A stretch of 64,000 nt of DNA from Romboutsia ilealis. GTDB taxonomy: Bacteria; Bacillota; Clostridia; Peptostreptococcales; Peptostreptococcaceae. The stretch covers positions 1,988,381 through 2,052,380 of the forward strand of contig NZ_LN555523.1 in NCBI RefSeq assembly GCF_900015215.1, given 5' to 3'. Below the pieces are notes generated by a model. The model ran no database searches. It was not told where the DNA came from and was given only the letters and a program-made list of their open reading frames with translations. Within the stretch, counting starts at the first letter, position 1, and every line of letters begins with the position of its first letter. The position numbers and the translations under genes are program-made. Positions 45,518 through 54,516 of this stretch are shown here, in pieces.

Positions 45518-46894
45518 TTGGTATTTAGTAGCATAACATTTTTATTTTACTTTCTACCACTTGTTTTGTTTAGTTACTATTTAGTACCTTATAAACTTAA
45601 AAATTTTATTTTACTTATATTTAGTTTAATATTTTATGCGTATGGAGAGCCTATATATATTTTTATAATGCTATTTTCATGTGTTGTAGATTATATAAAT
45701 GCTCTGATTATAGATAAATATAGAAATACATATATGTCTAAGCTAGCACTTATTTGCTCCATTGTAATAAACTTAAGCTTACTTGGATTTTTTAAATATA
45801 GTAACTTTCTTATTTCTATAGTGAATAATGTTGCTAATAGTAATTTGTCTTTATTAAATATTTCACTACCTATTGGTATAAGTTTTTATACTTTCCAAAC
45901 AATGTCTTATACTATAGATGTTTACAGAAATGAAGCTCCTGTTCAAAAAGATATATTTTCACTTTCTGCATTTGTTACATTATTTCCACAACTTGTTGCG
46001 GGTCCTATCGTTAGATATTCTGATATTGCCTATGATTTAAATCATCGCATTCATAACTTTGATAAATTTTATGATGGTATTTATAGATTTATTATAGGCT
46101 TATGCAAAAAAGTAATCTTAGCAAATAATTTAGGAGTAATTTGGTATAGTATAAAAGCTACTTCCTATAATACATTATCCTTAGCTACATCTTGGTTAGG
46201 AATTATATGTTTTACACTTCAAATTTATTTTGACTTTAGTGGATATAGTGATATGGCTATAGGTCTTGGAAAGATATTTGGATTTGATTTTTTAGAAAAT
46301 TTTAATTTCCCTTATATATCAAAATCTATTACTGAATTTTGGCGAAGATGGCATATATCCTTAGGGGTATGGTTTAGAGATTATGTATATATTCCTTTAG
46401 GAGGAAATAGATGTAGTAAAATTAGATGGTTTTTAAATATATTTATAGTTTGGTTTTTAACTGGTTTATGGCATGGAGCTAGTTTTAATTTTATATTATG
46501 GGGACTTTACTTTGGAATTATATTAATTTTTGAAAAGTTATTTTTACTACAATTTTTAAAAAAACTACCTAATTGGATAAAACATTTTTATACTATGTTT
46601 TTAGTTATAATAGGTTTTGTATTATTTGAAATAGATAGTTTAAATGGTGTTTATAATTATTTAATTTCTATGTTTAATTTTAAAAATATTATAGTAGATG
46701 ATGTATTTTTATACTATTTAATTCCTAATATAACTCTTATAATTTTTGCCATTATTGCTTCTACACCTATTATAAAAATAATATTGGATAGATATAAATA
46801 TATAAGAATTATAACTTTAATATTTGGTATGATACTTTCTACATCATTTTTAGTAGATGCATCATTTAATCCATTTTTATATTTTAGATTTTAG
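45518..46894 (+). CDS. MBOAT-family O-acyltransferase
   Basis: Membrane O-acyltransferase of 458 aa of the AlgI/DltB/PatA type, which moves acyl groups across the membrane for attachment to surface sugars. About ten hydrophobic segments; motifs LFPQLVAGPIVRYSDI (about 150), FDFSGYSDMAIGLGKIFGF, ITEFWRRWHISLG and the catalytic His in WFLTGLWHGASFNFILWG (about 318). The start is TTG at 45518, with AAAGGTGGTGA in place and no ATG near. Partner of the DHHW protein immediately downstream. Confidence 0.92.
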   Translation: MVFSSITFLFYFLPLVLFSYYLVPYKLKNFILLIFSLIFYAYGEPIYIFIMLFSCVVDYINALIIDKYRNTYMSKLALICSIVINLSLLGFFKYSNFLISIVNNVANSNLSLLNISLPIGISFYTFQTMSYTIDVYRNEAPVQKDIFSLSAFVTLFPQLVAGPIVRYSDIAYDLNHRIHNFDKFYDGIYRFIIGLCKKVILANNLGVIWYSIKATSYNTLSLATSWLGIICFTLQIYFDFSGYSDMAIGLGKIFGFDFLENFNFPYISKSITEFWRRWHISLGVWFRDYVYIPLGGNRCSKIRWFLNIFIVWFLTGLWHGASFNFILWGLYFGIILIFEKLFLLQFLKKLPNWIKHFYTMFLVIIGFVLFEIDSLNGVYNYLISMFNFKNIIVDDVFLYYLIPNITLIIFAIIASTPIIKIILDRYKYIRIITLIFGMILSTSFLVDASFNPFLYFRF

Positions 46895-46909
46895 GAAGTT
46901 GGTGAATTT

Positions 46910-48031
46910 ATGAAAAATAAAAATTTATTAAAATTTATTACAATATCTTTTTTCTTAATCTTTATTTTTAGTGTTCCTATAATAACATTATTTACGGAAG
47001 ATAAAAAAATAAGTGAAATAGAAAATAAAATATTAACTCAACTTCCTAGAATATCATTTGAAAATATATGTAATAAGAAGTTTATGAAAAATTTCGATGA
47101 ATATACATCTGATCAATTTCCATTAAGGGCTAACTTTATAAAGTTAAAAAATACTTATAATTACATAATAGGTCAAAGAGAATTTAGAGATATTTATGTT
47201 GGAAAAAATAATAAACTTATGGAAAAATATAAATTTAATAAAGAAAGTGTAGATAAAAATATTTCTAATATATTAAATACTGCTTCATATATGTATGAAA
47301 GTTTTAATATAAAATCAAAATTAATGGTAGTTCCTACTTCTATAGCTTTTTATAAAAATGATTTACCAAACTTTTGTATAAGCGATAATCAAAAATATAG
47401 TTTAAATTATATAAACAATAGTATTTCAAATAACAATTATTTAAATTTTTATACACCTTATGATATCTTAAGTAAAAATAAGGATAAGTATATATATTAC
47501 AATACCGATCATCATTGGACTCAACTAGGTGCTTATCTTTCTTATTTGGATATGTTTGATTATAAATATGATAATAAAATACTTTTTAATAATTATAATA
47601 AAGTCTCTGATGATTTTTATGGAACTTATTATTCTAAAGCTTTATTACCTATGATTAAAGGTGATTCAATATACTCCTATAGTAATTTTAATAACTTTAA
47701 AATAGAAATAGACTTTGATAAAACTTATGATACTCTTTATGATAATGATAAACTTAATAGCAAAAACAAATATCAATATTTCTTACATGGAGATCCTTCT
47801 TTTGCTATTATTTACGGAGATAAAAATAAATCTAATGAAGTTATAGTATTTAAAGACTCATATGCTCATAACCTCTTACCATTTTTAACTAATAACTATA
47901 GCAAGATTCATGTTGTTGATCCTAGATATTATAATATTGATTTAGAAGATTATTTAAATAAAAATCCTAATATTACTGAAGCTTTATTTATTAATAATAT
48001 CCAGTCATTTAATTCTACTTTTTATAAATAA
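46910..48031 (+). CDS. DHHW-family (AlgX/AlgJ-like) acyl-transfer partner
   Basis: Protein of 373 aa, anchored outside by an N-terminal helix (about 8-28). The DHHW signature is visible in YNTDHHWTQLGAYLSYLD (about 198), with the SGNH-like Ser in VIVFKDSYAHNLLPFL (about 313). Such proteins pair with MBOAT enzymes to deliver acetyl groups to polysaccharides, as in AlgI/AlgJ/AlgX and PatA/PatB. It begins 15 bases after the MBOAT stop. The likely acceptor is the wall polymer made by the locus at 51.4-63 kb (inference). Extracellular catalytic half. Confidence 0.88.
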   Translation: MKNKNLLKFITISFFLIFIFSVPIITLFTEDKKISEIENKILTQLPRISFENICNKKFMKNFDEYTSDQFPLRANFIKLKNTYNYIIGQREFRDIYVGKNNKLMEKYKFNKESVDKNISNILNTASYMYESFNIKSKLMVVPTSIAFYKNDLPNFCISDNQKYSLNYINNSISNNNYLNFYTPYDILSKNKDKYIYYNTDHHWTQLGAYLSYLDMFDYKYDNKILFNNYNKVSDDFYGTYYSKALLPMIKGDSIYSYSNFNNFKIEIDFDKTYDTLYDNDKLNSKNKYQYFLHGDPSFAIIYGDKNKSNEVIVFKDSYAHNLLPFLTNNYSKIHVVDPRYYNIDLEDYLNKNPNITEALFINNIQSFNSTFYK

Positions 48032-48064
48032 CTAGGGCTGTAATTTATACAGCCCTTTAGTTAT
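48029..48064. terminator. Bidirectional terminator
   Basis: AACTAGGGCTGTA / TACAGCCCTTTAGTT stem between two convergent stop codons, one internal mismatch. Confidence 0.8.
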
Positions 48065-48850
48065 TTATATATTTAGTACTTCTTTAATTTTTTCAACAAC
48101 ACCATTTTCTGTATTTTTCTTGGCTCTAAATCTAGCTACTTTCTTTAAATCATCATGTGCATTTTCCATAGCATAACTATGATATGCGCTTTCCATCATT
48201 TCTAAATCATTTAAATAGTCTCCAAAAACCATAGTTTCCTCATGCTTTATATTTAATAATTCTTGAAGCTTATTTATAGCAAGACCTTTATTTACTCCCT
48301 TATCAGTTATGTCTAACCAAATTTCTCCTGATACACTTACTTGTAATTTATCCTTATAGTCATTATAATAAGTATCACTATTTTCTTCTGATCCAATGAA
48401 ATCGCATATTGTAACTTTTAATATATCATCTTCAACCTTCGTTAAGTCACTTACTATTTTGTACTCTTCATAGTACTTCTCAACTTCTTTTATAAGTCTT
48501 TCATCTTTAGATTCAATGTATGCAGATTTTTTACCACATAAAACTACATATGATTCTTTTATATTTCTACCGATTTTTATAAGTTCTACGGCAGTTTCTT
48601 GATCTAAAGAATTTAATAGTAATTCTTCACCTTTATAAACTACAAAAGTTCCATTTTCAGCTATAAACATCATATCATCTTTTATTTTTTCAAATCGCTT
48701 TGCTAGATTATAATATTGTCTTCCACTTGCTGCTGCAAATATTATATTTTGATTTTTTAATTCTTGAAATACTTGATAAAATTCTTCATGTATTTCATCT
48801 TTATCATTTAGTAAAGTTCCATCCATATCTGATGCTATTAATTTAATCAT
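48065..48850 (-). CDS. Cof-type HAD-IIB phosphatase
   Basis: Haloacid-dehalogenase phosphatase of 261 aa. The nucleophile motif ASDMDGTLLND (7-17), AAASGRQYYNLA (motif II), and the late VFGDYLNDLEMMESAYHS (motifs III/IV) are all present, with a C2B cap in between. Substrates in this family are sugar phosphates, phosphorylated nucleotides or FMN; none is indicated. AGGGGGA ribosome site. Single gene. Confidence 0.92.
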   Translation of the reverse strand: MIKLIASDMDGTLLNDKDEIHEEFYQVFQELKNQNIIFAAASGRQYYNLAKRFEKIKDDMMFIAENGTFVVYKGEELLLNSLDQETAVELIKIGRNIKESYVVLCGKKSAYIESKDERLIKEVEKYYEEYKIVSDLTKVEDDILKVTICDFIGSEENSDTYYNDYKDKLQVSVSGEIWLDITDKGVNKGLAINKLQELLNIKHEETMVFGDYLNDLEMMESAYHSYAMENAHDDLKKVARFRAKKNTENGVVEKIKEVLNI

Positions 48851-48945
48851 ACTTTTCCCCCTAGTTTAGATTTAACTTAATTATAATATAAGTTAATATA
48901 CTATTGAAAGTTACAAAATTATTATATCCTAATCCATTATTTAAT

Positions 48946-49464
48946 CTATTTATAATATCCAAGTATTTTAATATATCGTCTCTCCCCTTCTTTTAAGCTA
49001 AGCGGATAATCTAATAAATCATAGGTATGTTGGCATATAAGATAATCAACAAGATACTCTCCTTCTAATATTACTTCACTTATTATCATATTGTGATATG
49101 CATTATTATCGTATACAAGTTGAACTATATCTCCTATCTCAAGTTCATTATAATTTGCTATCCTTGCATATATACCAAAGTTTTGTGTATTTTCACTGTT
49201 ATTACCTATGATATATTTATAAAATGGCTCTGCTGAAGTCCATGTTGGAGTTCTACTATTATCACTATTCCAATACCATTTTTCTAATACATGTCTGCCA
49301 GTATAATCCATAGGTATTTGACCACTTCTTAAACATTGAGATATAAAATTGGTACAATCTCCTCCCCATAATTCATAGTCCATATAAGCAGGATTTCTAC
49401 CTAAAGCCCATCTTCTAGCGTAACTTACAGCAGCTTCTCTATTATATTCTTTAAATACTAGCAT
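48946..49464 (-). CDS. Amidase_6 domain protein without signal peptide
   Basis: Small protein of 172 aa made almost entirely of an Amidase_6 domain, a papain-like fold. Catalytic Cys in YELWGGDCTNFISQCLRSG (about 37), His in AYHNMIISEV (about 122). The start of the domain, YNREAAVSYARRWALGRN, fits the family exactly. Related domains cleave peptidoglycan peptides when secreted, but no signal peptide is visible here, so it may act inside the cell or forespore, or the fold may have another role. It follows the DUF3298 gene by 19 bases and is likely cotranscribed with it. Confidence 0.87.
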   Translation of the reverse strand: MLVFKEYNREAAVSYARRWALGRNPAYMDYELWGGDCTNFISQCLRSGQIPMDYTGRHVLEKWYWNSDNSRTPTWTSAEPFYKYIIGNNSENTQNFGIYARIANYNELEIGDIVQLVYDNNAYHNMIISEVILEGEYLVDYLICQHTYDLLDYPLSLKEGERRYIKILGYYK

Positions 49465-49483
49465 ATTTTTATCTCCTCCAAAT

Positions 49484-50125
49484 TTAACTATCGGTTATTT
49501 TTTCTATAATATACTTGCTTAAATAACTTTTATCTTCTTTAAATGAAATTTTAAATGTACTTAAATCTGATATAGTTGGGTCTAACTCATAACTTGAAAA
49601 ACATATAACTATACTATCTGTAGATATATAAAATGTAGGATTATCACAAAATATTATATCTTTTAAATAGTCTAATACCATAATATATTTATCTATGCTA
49701 AGCTCTCTTGATAATTCTTTTATTTTATTATCTATTTTTTTAGTTATTATTTCCATATAGTCTGTTTCTGAATTAAATATATCTTTTATATTAATTTCTT
49801 TTTCTAAATTTATATCATAATTATATGAATTTATATAACTTATATTGTATAATCCATCTAATTGTGAGAATTCTATAGGTATACTTATAATACCATTATT
49901 ATTATAGGTAATATAATAATCTGTACTAATACAAGATAAACAGTTATTTTTGCAATATGCTATATCCTCTATCGCACTTTTAAAAGCTATTATATCTTCA
50001 TATATCCTGTGGTTTATGTTATTTATTATATTTTTTTTATTATCTGATTTTATTATCGGATAATTTAAATTGTATACAGATAGTTTATCCTTTTTCTCTA
50101 TACTTGACGTCTGTATTGATACCAT
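49484..50125 (-). CDS. DUF3298-domain (RsiV-like) protein without signal peptide
   Basis: Protein of 213 aa resembling the DUF4163/DUF3298 module of the anti-sigma factor RsiV: YPIIKSDNKKNIINNINHR at the start and the conserved DLNLEKEINIKDIF-type, FYISTDSIVICFSSYELDP part at the end. RsiV-type proteins sense lysozyme at the membrane, but this one lacks a membrane helix or signal. A four-cysteine cluster (CKNNCLSCISTDYY) is unusual. AGGAGG ribosome site; first gene of a pair with the Amidase_6 protein, divergent from the LCP gene. Partner role unknown. Confidence 0.72.
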   Translation of the reverse strand: MVSIQTSSIEKKDKLSVYNLNYPIIKSDNKKNIINNINHRIYEDIIAFKSAIEDIAYCKNNCLSCISTDYYITYNNNGIISIPIEFSQLDGLYNISYINSYNYDINLEKEINIKDIFNSETDYMEIITKKIDNKIKELSRELSIDKYIMVLDYLKDIIFCDNPTFYISTDSIVICFSSYELDPTISDLSTFKISFKEDKSYLSKYIIEKITDS

Positions 50126-50239
50126 TTAGAAAATCCTCCTATTAATATTTACTTATTATTTATTAATATGAAGGAAGTTGATATTTGGTTATATACTAGT
50201 TTATATATAATTTGTATTTTTTTTGTAATTTATATTATC

Positions 50240-50268
50240 TTGAATATCTCTTAATACTTTAATATAAT
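50240..50268 (+). promoter_or_regulatory. Promoter of the LCP gene
   Basis: TTGAAT (50240-50245), 17-bp spacer, TATAAT (50263-50268), followed by a 50-base leader with ribosome site GAAGGGA. Confidence 0.7.
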
Positions 50269-50326
50269 ATGTATATTGTAATATTAAAGTGTAAGTTGTT
50301 AAATAAAAAAGAAAGAAGGGATTATT

Positions 50327-51307
50327 TTGGCGAGAAAAAAAGAAAAAAGTGAAAACTCTGGCTTAAAAAAACTTGTAATATTCCTTGCTATATTAGTTAT
50401 AGCATTTCCTGTAGCGGTTTTTGGATATATATATTTTAAGTTAAATACTATGCACGATACTACTGCTGATGAAAATATATTAAATGAAACTAATTTCCAA
50501 TCAGAAAAAGGAATAACAAATATATTATTAGCAGGTACTGATGGAAGACCTGGTGAAAAGAATTCCAGATCTGATTCTATGATGATACTTACAGTAGATA
50601 GCAAAAATAAAAGCTTAAAACTTACATCTCTAAATAGAGATACTTATGTTAATATTCCTGGTCATGGTGAAGAAAAGCTTACGCATGCTTATGCATATGG
50701 TGGAGCAAACTTATTAGCGGAGACTATTGAAAATAACTTTGAAATAGATATTCAAAATTATGCAGTTGTTGACTTCTATTCATTCATGGATATAGTTGAT
50801 GCATTAGGTGGAGTTGAAGTTGATGTACGATCTAGCGAAATCAAAGAGTTGAACAAATTTATTAATGAAACATACAGCTTTAACAATAATGCTAATAAGG
50901 GATCTATACAATATATTAATTCTCCTGGAATTCAAAGACTTAATGGGTATCAAGCATTATCTTATGCTCGTATAAGAAAAAATGACTCTACTCAAGAAAG
51001 AGATAGGAGACAAAGAGCTGTTATAGAAGGTCTTATGAATGGTGTAAAAGATTTACCAGTAAGTAAGTATCCCAAATTATTAGATACTATACTTCCATAC
51101 GTTAAAACTAATATGAAGCCTACTCAAATAATAGGTTTAGCAGGAAAGGTGTTAGGTATAGGTAATTTATCTATAACTCAAATAGAATTTCCATTTGAAG
51201 ATGCCAGTACATCCGTTACACTTCCAGGTAAAGGATTTGTTATAAAATTTGATGAATCGTCATTAGATACGTTACATGACTTTATATTTAAAAATATAAT
51301 TCCATAA
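50327..51307 (+). CDS. LCP-family (LytR-CpsA-Psr) polymer ligase
   Basis: Attaches teichoic-acid-like polymers from a lipid carrier to peptidoglycan. The 326 aa begin with a short basic tail and one membrane helix (about 17-37), putting the LCP domain outside. Key segments: LAGTDGRPGEKNSRSDSMMI (about 70-89), LNRDTYVNIPGHGEEKLTHA with catalytic/polyprenyl Arg and Asp, GGVEVDVR, and LSYARIRKNDSTQERDRRQR. The start is TTG at 50327 behind GAAGGGAT. It lies next to the wall-polymer locus on the opposite strand and is the likely ligase for its product. Confidence 0.93.
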   Translation: MARKKEKSENSGLKKLVIFLAILVIAFPVAVFGYIYFKLNTMHDTTADENILNETNFQSEKGITNILLAGTDGRPGEKNSRSDSMMILTVDSKNKSLKLTSLNRDTYVNIPGHGEEKLTHAYAYGGANLLAETIENNFEIDIQNYAVVDFYSFMDIVDALGGVEVDVRSSEIKELNKFINETYSFNNNANKGSIQYINSPGIQRLNGYQALSYARIRKNDSTQERDRRQRAVIEGLMNGVKDLPVSKYPKLLDTILPYVKTNMKPTQIIGLAGKVLGIGNLSITQIEFPFEDASTSVTLPGKGFVIKFDESSLDTLHDFIFKNIIP

Positions 51308-51338
51308 TAAAAGAGACTAAATTTAGTCTCTTTTATTA
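51308..51338 (+). terminator. Terminator after the LCP gene
   Basis: AAAAGAGACTAAAT / ATTTAGTCTCTTTTA directly after the stop codon, T-rich exit. Confidence 0.85.
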
Positions 51339-51428
51339 TTTTATGCTTCTACTTAAATTTATAAATCTTAATGTATAAGTAAATTACTTTACAATTTTAA
51401 CTAATTTGTCAACATACCTAAATTGTAC

Positions 51429-51473
51429 AAAAGTGAAACATATACTATATTTGTAGTATATATTTCACTTTTA
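51429..51473 (-). terminator. Terminator after wecB
   Basis: Minus strand AAAAGTGAAA-TATATACTA / TAGTATATG-TTTCACTTTT with a 6-base loop, T-rich exit. The 90 bases between the two convergent terminators hold nothing else. Confidence 0.82.
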
Positions 51474-51475
51474 TC

Positions 51476-52582
51476 TTAACTAAATTTCTTTATTATTTCA
51501 TCTACTATATACTTACTAGACATACCATCTCCATAAGGATTAGATGACTTACTCATTTTGTTATATTCATCCTTATTAGTTAATAATAACTTAGTCAAAT
51601 CATATATATCATCTTCATCTGTTCCTGCTAGCCTTAAAGTTCCTGCGCTAACTCCTTCAGGTCTTTCCGTTGTATCTCTAAGAACAAGAACAGGCTTACC
51701 AAGTGATGGCGCTTCTTCCTGTATCCCTCCACTATCTGTCATTATTATATAAGATTTATTTAAGAAATTATGGAAATCTAAAACTTCAAGTGGATCTATA
51801 AGATGAACTTTGTTATTATCTCCTAAAACCTCATCTGCAGCCTGTCTTACTAGTGGATTTAAATGTACTGGGTATATAACTTGTACTCCATCAAACTCTT
51901 CTACAATTCTTTTTATAGCTCTAAACATATTCTTCATAGGTTCACCTAAATTTTCACGTCTATGAGCTGTTAAAAGTATAATTTTATCATTTCCTATTTT
52001 GTCGAATATAGGATGATAATAGTCATCTTTTACAGTAGTTCTTAATGCATCTATAGCAGTATTTCCTGTTACATATATAGTTTCTTCTTTCTTGCCTTCT
52101 TTTAATAGATTATTTTTAGAAACCTCAGTAGGTGCAAAATGCATATCTGCTATAATCCCTGTAACCTGTCTATTTACTTCTTCAGGGAATGGAGAGTATT
52201 TATCATAGGTTCTAAGACCAGCTTCAACATGGCCTACAGAAACTTGATTATAAAATGCAGCTAAACTTCCTGATAGTGTTGTTGTTGTATCTCCATGAAC
52301 TAGAACTATATTAGGCTTAACTTGCGATATAACTTCACTTAAGCTTTGTAATGCTCTTGTTGTTATATCCACTAAAGTTTGTCCTTGCTTCATTATATTT
52401 AAGTCATAATCTGGAGTAATATTAAATGTTTCTAAAACTTGATCTAACATTTGGCGATGTTGTGCTGTAACACAAACTACACTTTCTATTTCTTCTCTTT
52501 TTTCTAACTCTTTAACTAATGGTGCCATTTTTATAGCTTCAGGTCTTGTTCCAAATATAGTCATAACCTTAATTTTTTTCAT
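51476..52582 (-). CDS. wecB: UDP-GlcNAc 2-epimerase, non-hydrolysing
   Basis: Makes UDP-ManNAc from UDP-GlcNAc. The 368 aa show GTRPEAIKMAPLVKEL at the N-terminus, TAQHRQMLDQVL, VHGDTTTTLSGSLAA, GHVEAGLRTYDKYSPFPEE, TAHRRENLGEPM and the C-terminal TDSGGIQEEAPSLGKPVLVL. ManNAc is the substrate of the TagA-like transferase gene just upstream. Last gene of the long minus-strand wall-polymer unit. Start behind GGAAGTG. Confidence 0.96.
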   Translation of the reverse strand: MKKIKVMTIFGTRPEAIKMAPLVKELEKREEIESVVCVTAQHRQMLDQVLETFNITPDYDLNIMKQGQTLVDITTRALQSLSEVISQVKPNIVLVHGDTTTTLSGSLAAFYNQVSVGHVEAGLRTYDKYSPFPEEVNRQVTGIIADMHFAPTEVSKNNLLKEGKKEETIYVTGNTAIDALRTTVKDDYYHPIFDKIGNDKIILLTAHRRENLGEPMKNMFRAIKRIVEEFDGVQVIYPVHLNPLVRQAADEVLGDNNKVHLIDPLEVLDFHNFLNKSYIIMTDSGGIQEEAPSLGKPVLVLRDTTERPEGVSAGTLRLAGTDEDDIYDLTKLLLTNKDEYNKMSKSSNPYGDGMSSKYIVDEIIKKFS

Positions 52583-52600
52583 ATTGTCACACTTCCTACC

Positions 52601-53326
52601 TTATTTTTCTTCTTTTGCTAATTTTCTTAATTTAAAAACAAACTTTATATTACTATTATAAAATCTCTTTATTCTTTCTTTATCTCCTGCGATTCTATAA
52701 AGCCATTCTATATTTAATTTTTGTACTATTTCAGGTGCTCTTTTTGTAGTTCCACTGATAACATCAAATGTACCTCCAACGCCCACAAAAATTCCTTTCA
52801 AAAACTCATTATAGTGTTTATATATTAATAACTCTTGTTTTGGAACTCCAAGTGCAACTAATACAATATCAGGACTTAAATTTTTTATCTCCTCAAATAC
52901 ATCATCTTTATTTTCTATATAACCATCCGAATAACCTAGTATCTTAACATTGGGATATTCTTTATTTATACTTTTAACAGTCAATTCAATTACTTTTTTA
53001 CTTGCTCCAAAAAGATATACTGTTTTTTTATGTTTATTAGCCAACTCTAATAATTTATAACTTATATCTACTCCTGTAATTCTTTCTTTTATTTCATTTA
53101 TTCCTATATAATTTGCTGCTTTAACTACACCTATTCCATCAGGTACTATTGTAGTATCTGGCTTCATTAAAGCTTCATCAAATTCATTTATAGAATCCGC
53201 TTTCATAAAAGTTTCAGGATTAGCTGTTACTATAAACATTTTATTATTATTTATTAAATTATTCTCTAAAACTTTAAAAAAAGATTCTTTATTTCCTCTA
53301 TATGTTTTTTTTATATAATTAATCAT
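52601..53326 (-). CDS. tagA: WecG/TagA-family ManNAc transferase
   Basis: Membrane-peripheral GT26 enzyme of 241 aa that adds ManNAc to undecaprenyl-PP-GlcNAc, committing to teichoic or related polymer. Family motifs: VTANPETFMKADSI, TTIVPDGIGVV with catalytic Asp (about 78), VYLFGASKKVIE, VALGVPKQELLI and the C-terminal GGTFDVISGTTKRAPEIVQ with WLYRI. Adjacent to wecB, which makes its donor sugar. AGGTGA ribosome site. Confidence 0.95.
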   Translation of the reverse strand: MINYIKKTYRGNKESFFKVLENNLINNNKMFIVTANPETFMKADSINEFDEALMKPDTTIVPDGIGVVKAANYIGINEIKERITGVDISYKLLELANKHKKTVYLFGASKKVIELTVKSINKEYPNVKILGYSDGYIENKDDVFEEIKNLSPDIVLVALGVPKQELLIYKHYNEFLKGIFVGVGGTFDVISGTTKRAPEIVQKLNIEWLYRIAGDKERIKRFYNSNIKFVFKLRKLAKEEK

Positions 53327-53334
53327 CCTATCAC

Positions 53335-54486
53335 CTATTGCTTACTAGATATGCATTGTAAAAATTCAAACCACATATATGATATATTATCTTTAGAATA
53401 CTTATATGAATTTTCTCTACTTTGCATTCCCATATATCTTCTTACTTCTATATCATCTATAAGTTTAATGATTTTATCAGCCATATCTTTTTTAGACCTA
53501 TCTTTTATTAAATATCCATTTACTTTATCCTCTATAATTTCACAAGCACCTTTTGCACTATCAAATGCTATACACGGTAACGCAAAAGATTGTGCCTCTA
53601 TTAATACTAATCCAAATGATTCTTCATGCGATGCCATAACATATATAGAAGAGCTTGATAATTGTTTATTTATAAATTCTTTATCTTTGTATCCATGTAG
53701 TATTACATTATCTTGTAATGAATACTCCTTAACTTTATTAATTAAATGATCTTTTAATACTCCATCTCCAATTATATCTAGTTTCCAATCTTTCTTTTGG
53801 TTATTTACTATTTTGAATACATCTAATAAATCATCAAATCCTTTTTCTGGAGATAATCTTCCAATCGAAATTATTTTTTTATTTTCTAATGTTGAAACTT
53901 CACTTGGAATACAATCTAAGCTATGAGGTATAAATATACAATTAGTCTTTGTCCCTTCAAAATATTTCTTATAAAAATCTGTCATCATTTGCGATACAGG
54001 CATAAAATAGTCTATATTTTTACACGATTCAACCAAGTCTTTTATATATTTTTCATTTTCATTATGATAAGTATGCTCCTGAGCTATAGTTATCAAATTA
54101 TCATTTCCGTATTTTGACAAAAGTTTGTTATGTTCTATTCTAGTTGATATAACAATCCCTGAATCAATACTTTTTATTGCGTCAATCATTTTAGAAGATT
54201 TAAGTTTTAATATTTTCACACTTTTTAAGCCTTCATTTAAAATCTTAATTGGATTTTTAGTTCTTATAGCATCTTTAAGCTCTTTTTTATTTGGTGATAA
54301 TTCAGCATCTAATAGATATTTTATTTTAACTCTGTTATCAATATAAAAAGCCGGCTTATCATATAATTTATAAACTGATATAATTTCTACATCGTATTTA
54401 TCAATTAAAATATTACTAAGTGATGATATTGCTTTTTCAACTCCACCATATCCTAAGTGCAGTGCAAGTATTGTAACTTTACACAA
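53335..54486 (-). CDS. GT4-family glycosyltransferase
   Basis: Retaining glycosyltransferase of the GT-B fold, 383 aa. The N-terminal half has LALHLGYGGVEKAISSLS (acceptor side); the C-terminal half has KIISIGRLSPEKGFDDLLD, IIGDGVLKDHL, VILHGYKDKEFIN and the donor-sugar motif SHEESFGLVLIEAQSFALPCIA with its Glu pair. The start is TTG at 54486, six bases after GAGGTG; a GTG three codons earlier overlaps that site. It belongs to the wall-polymer unit; donor sugar unknown. Confidence 0.92.
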   Translation of the reverse strand: MCKVTILALHLGYGGVEKAISSLSNILIDKYDVEIISVYKLYDKPAFYIDNRVKIKYLLDAELSPNKKELKDAIRTKNPIKILNEGLKSVKILKLKSSKMIDAIKSIDSGIVISTRIEHNKLLSKYGNDNLITIAQEHTYHNENEKYIKDLVESCKNIDYFMPVSQMMTDFYKKYFEGTKTNCIFIPHSLDCIPSEVSTLENKKIISIGRLSPEKGFDDLLDVFKIVNNQKKDWKLDIIGDGVLKDHLINKVKEYSLQDNVILHGYKDKEFINKQLSSSSIYVMASHEESFGLVLIEAQSFALPCIAFDSAKGACEIIEDKVNGYLIKDRSKKDMADKIIKLIDDIEVRRYMGMQSRENSYKYSKDNISYMWFEFLQCISSKQ

Positions 54487-54516
54487 AACAAACACCTCAA
54501 TTCATCCTTTTATTAT

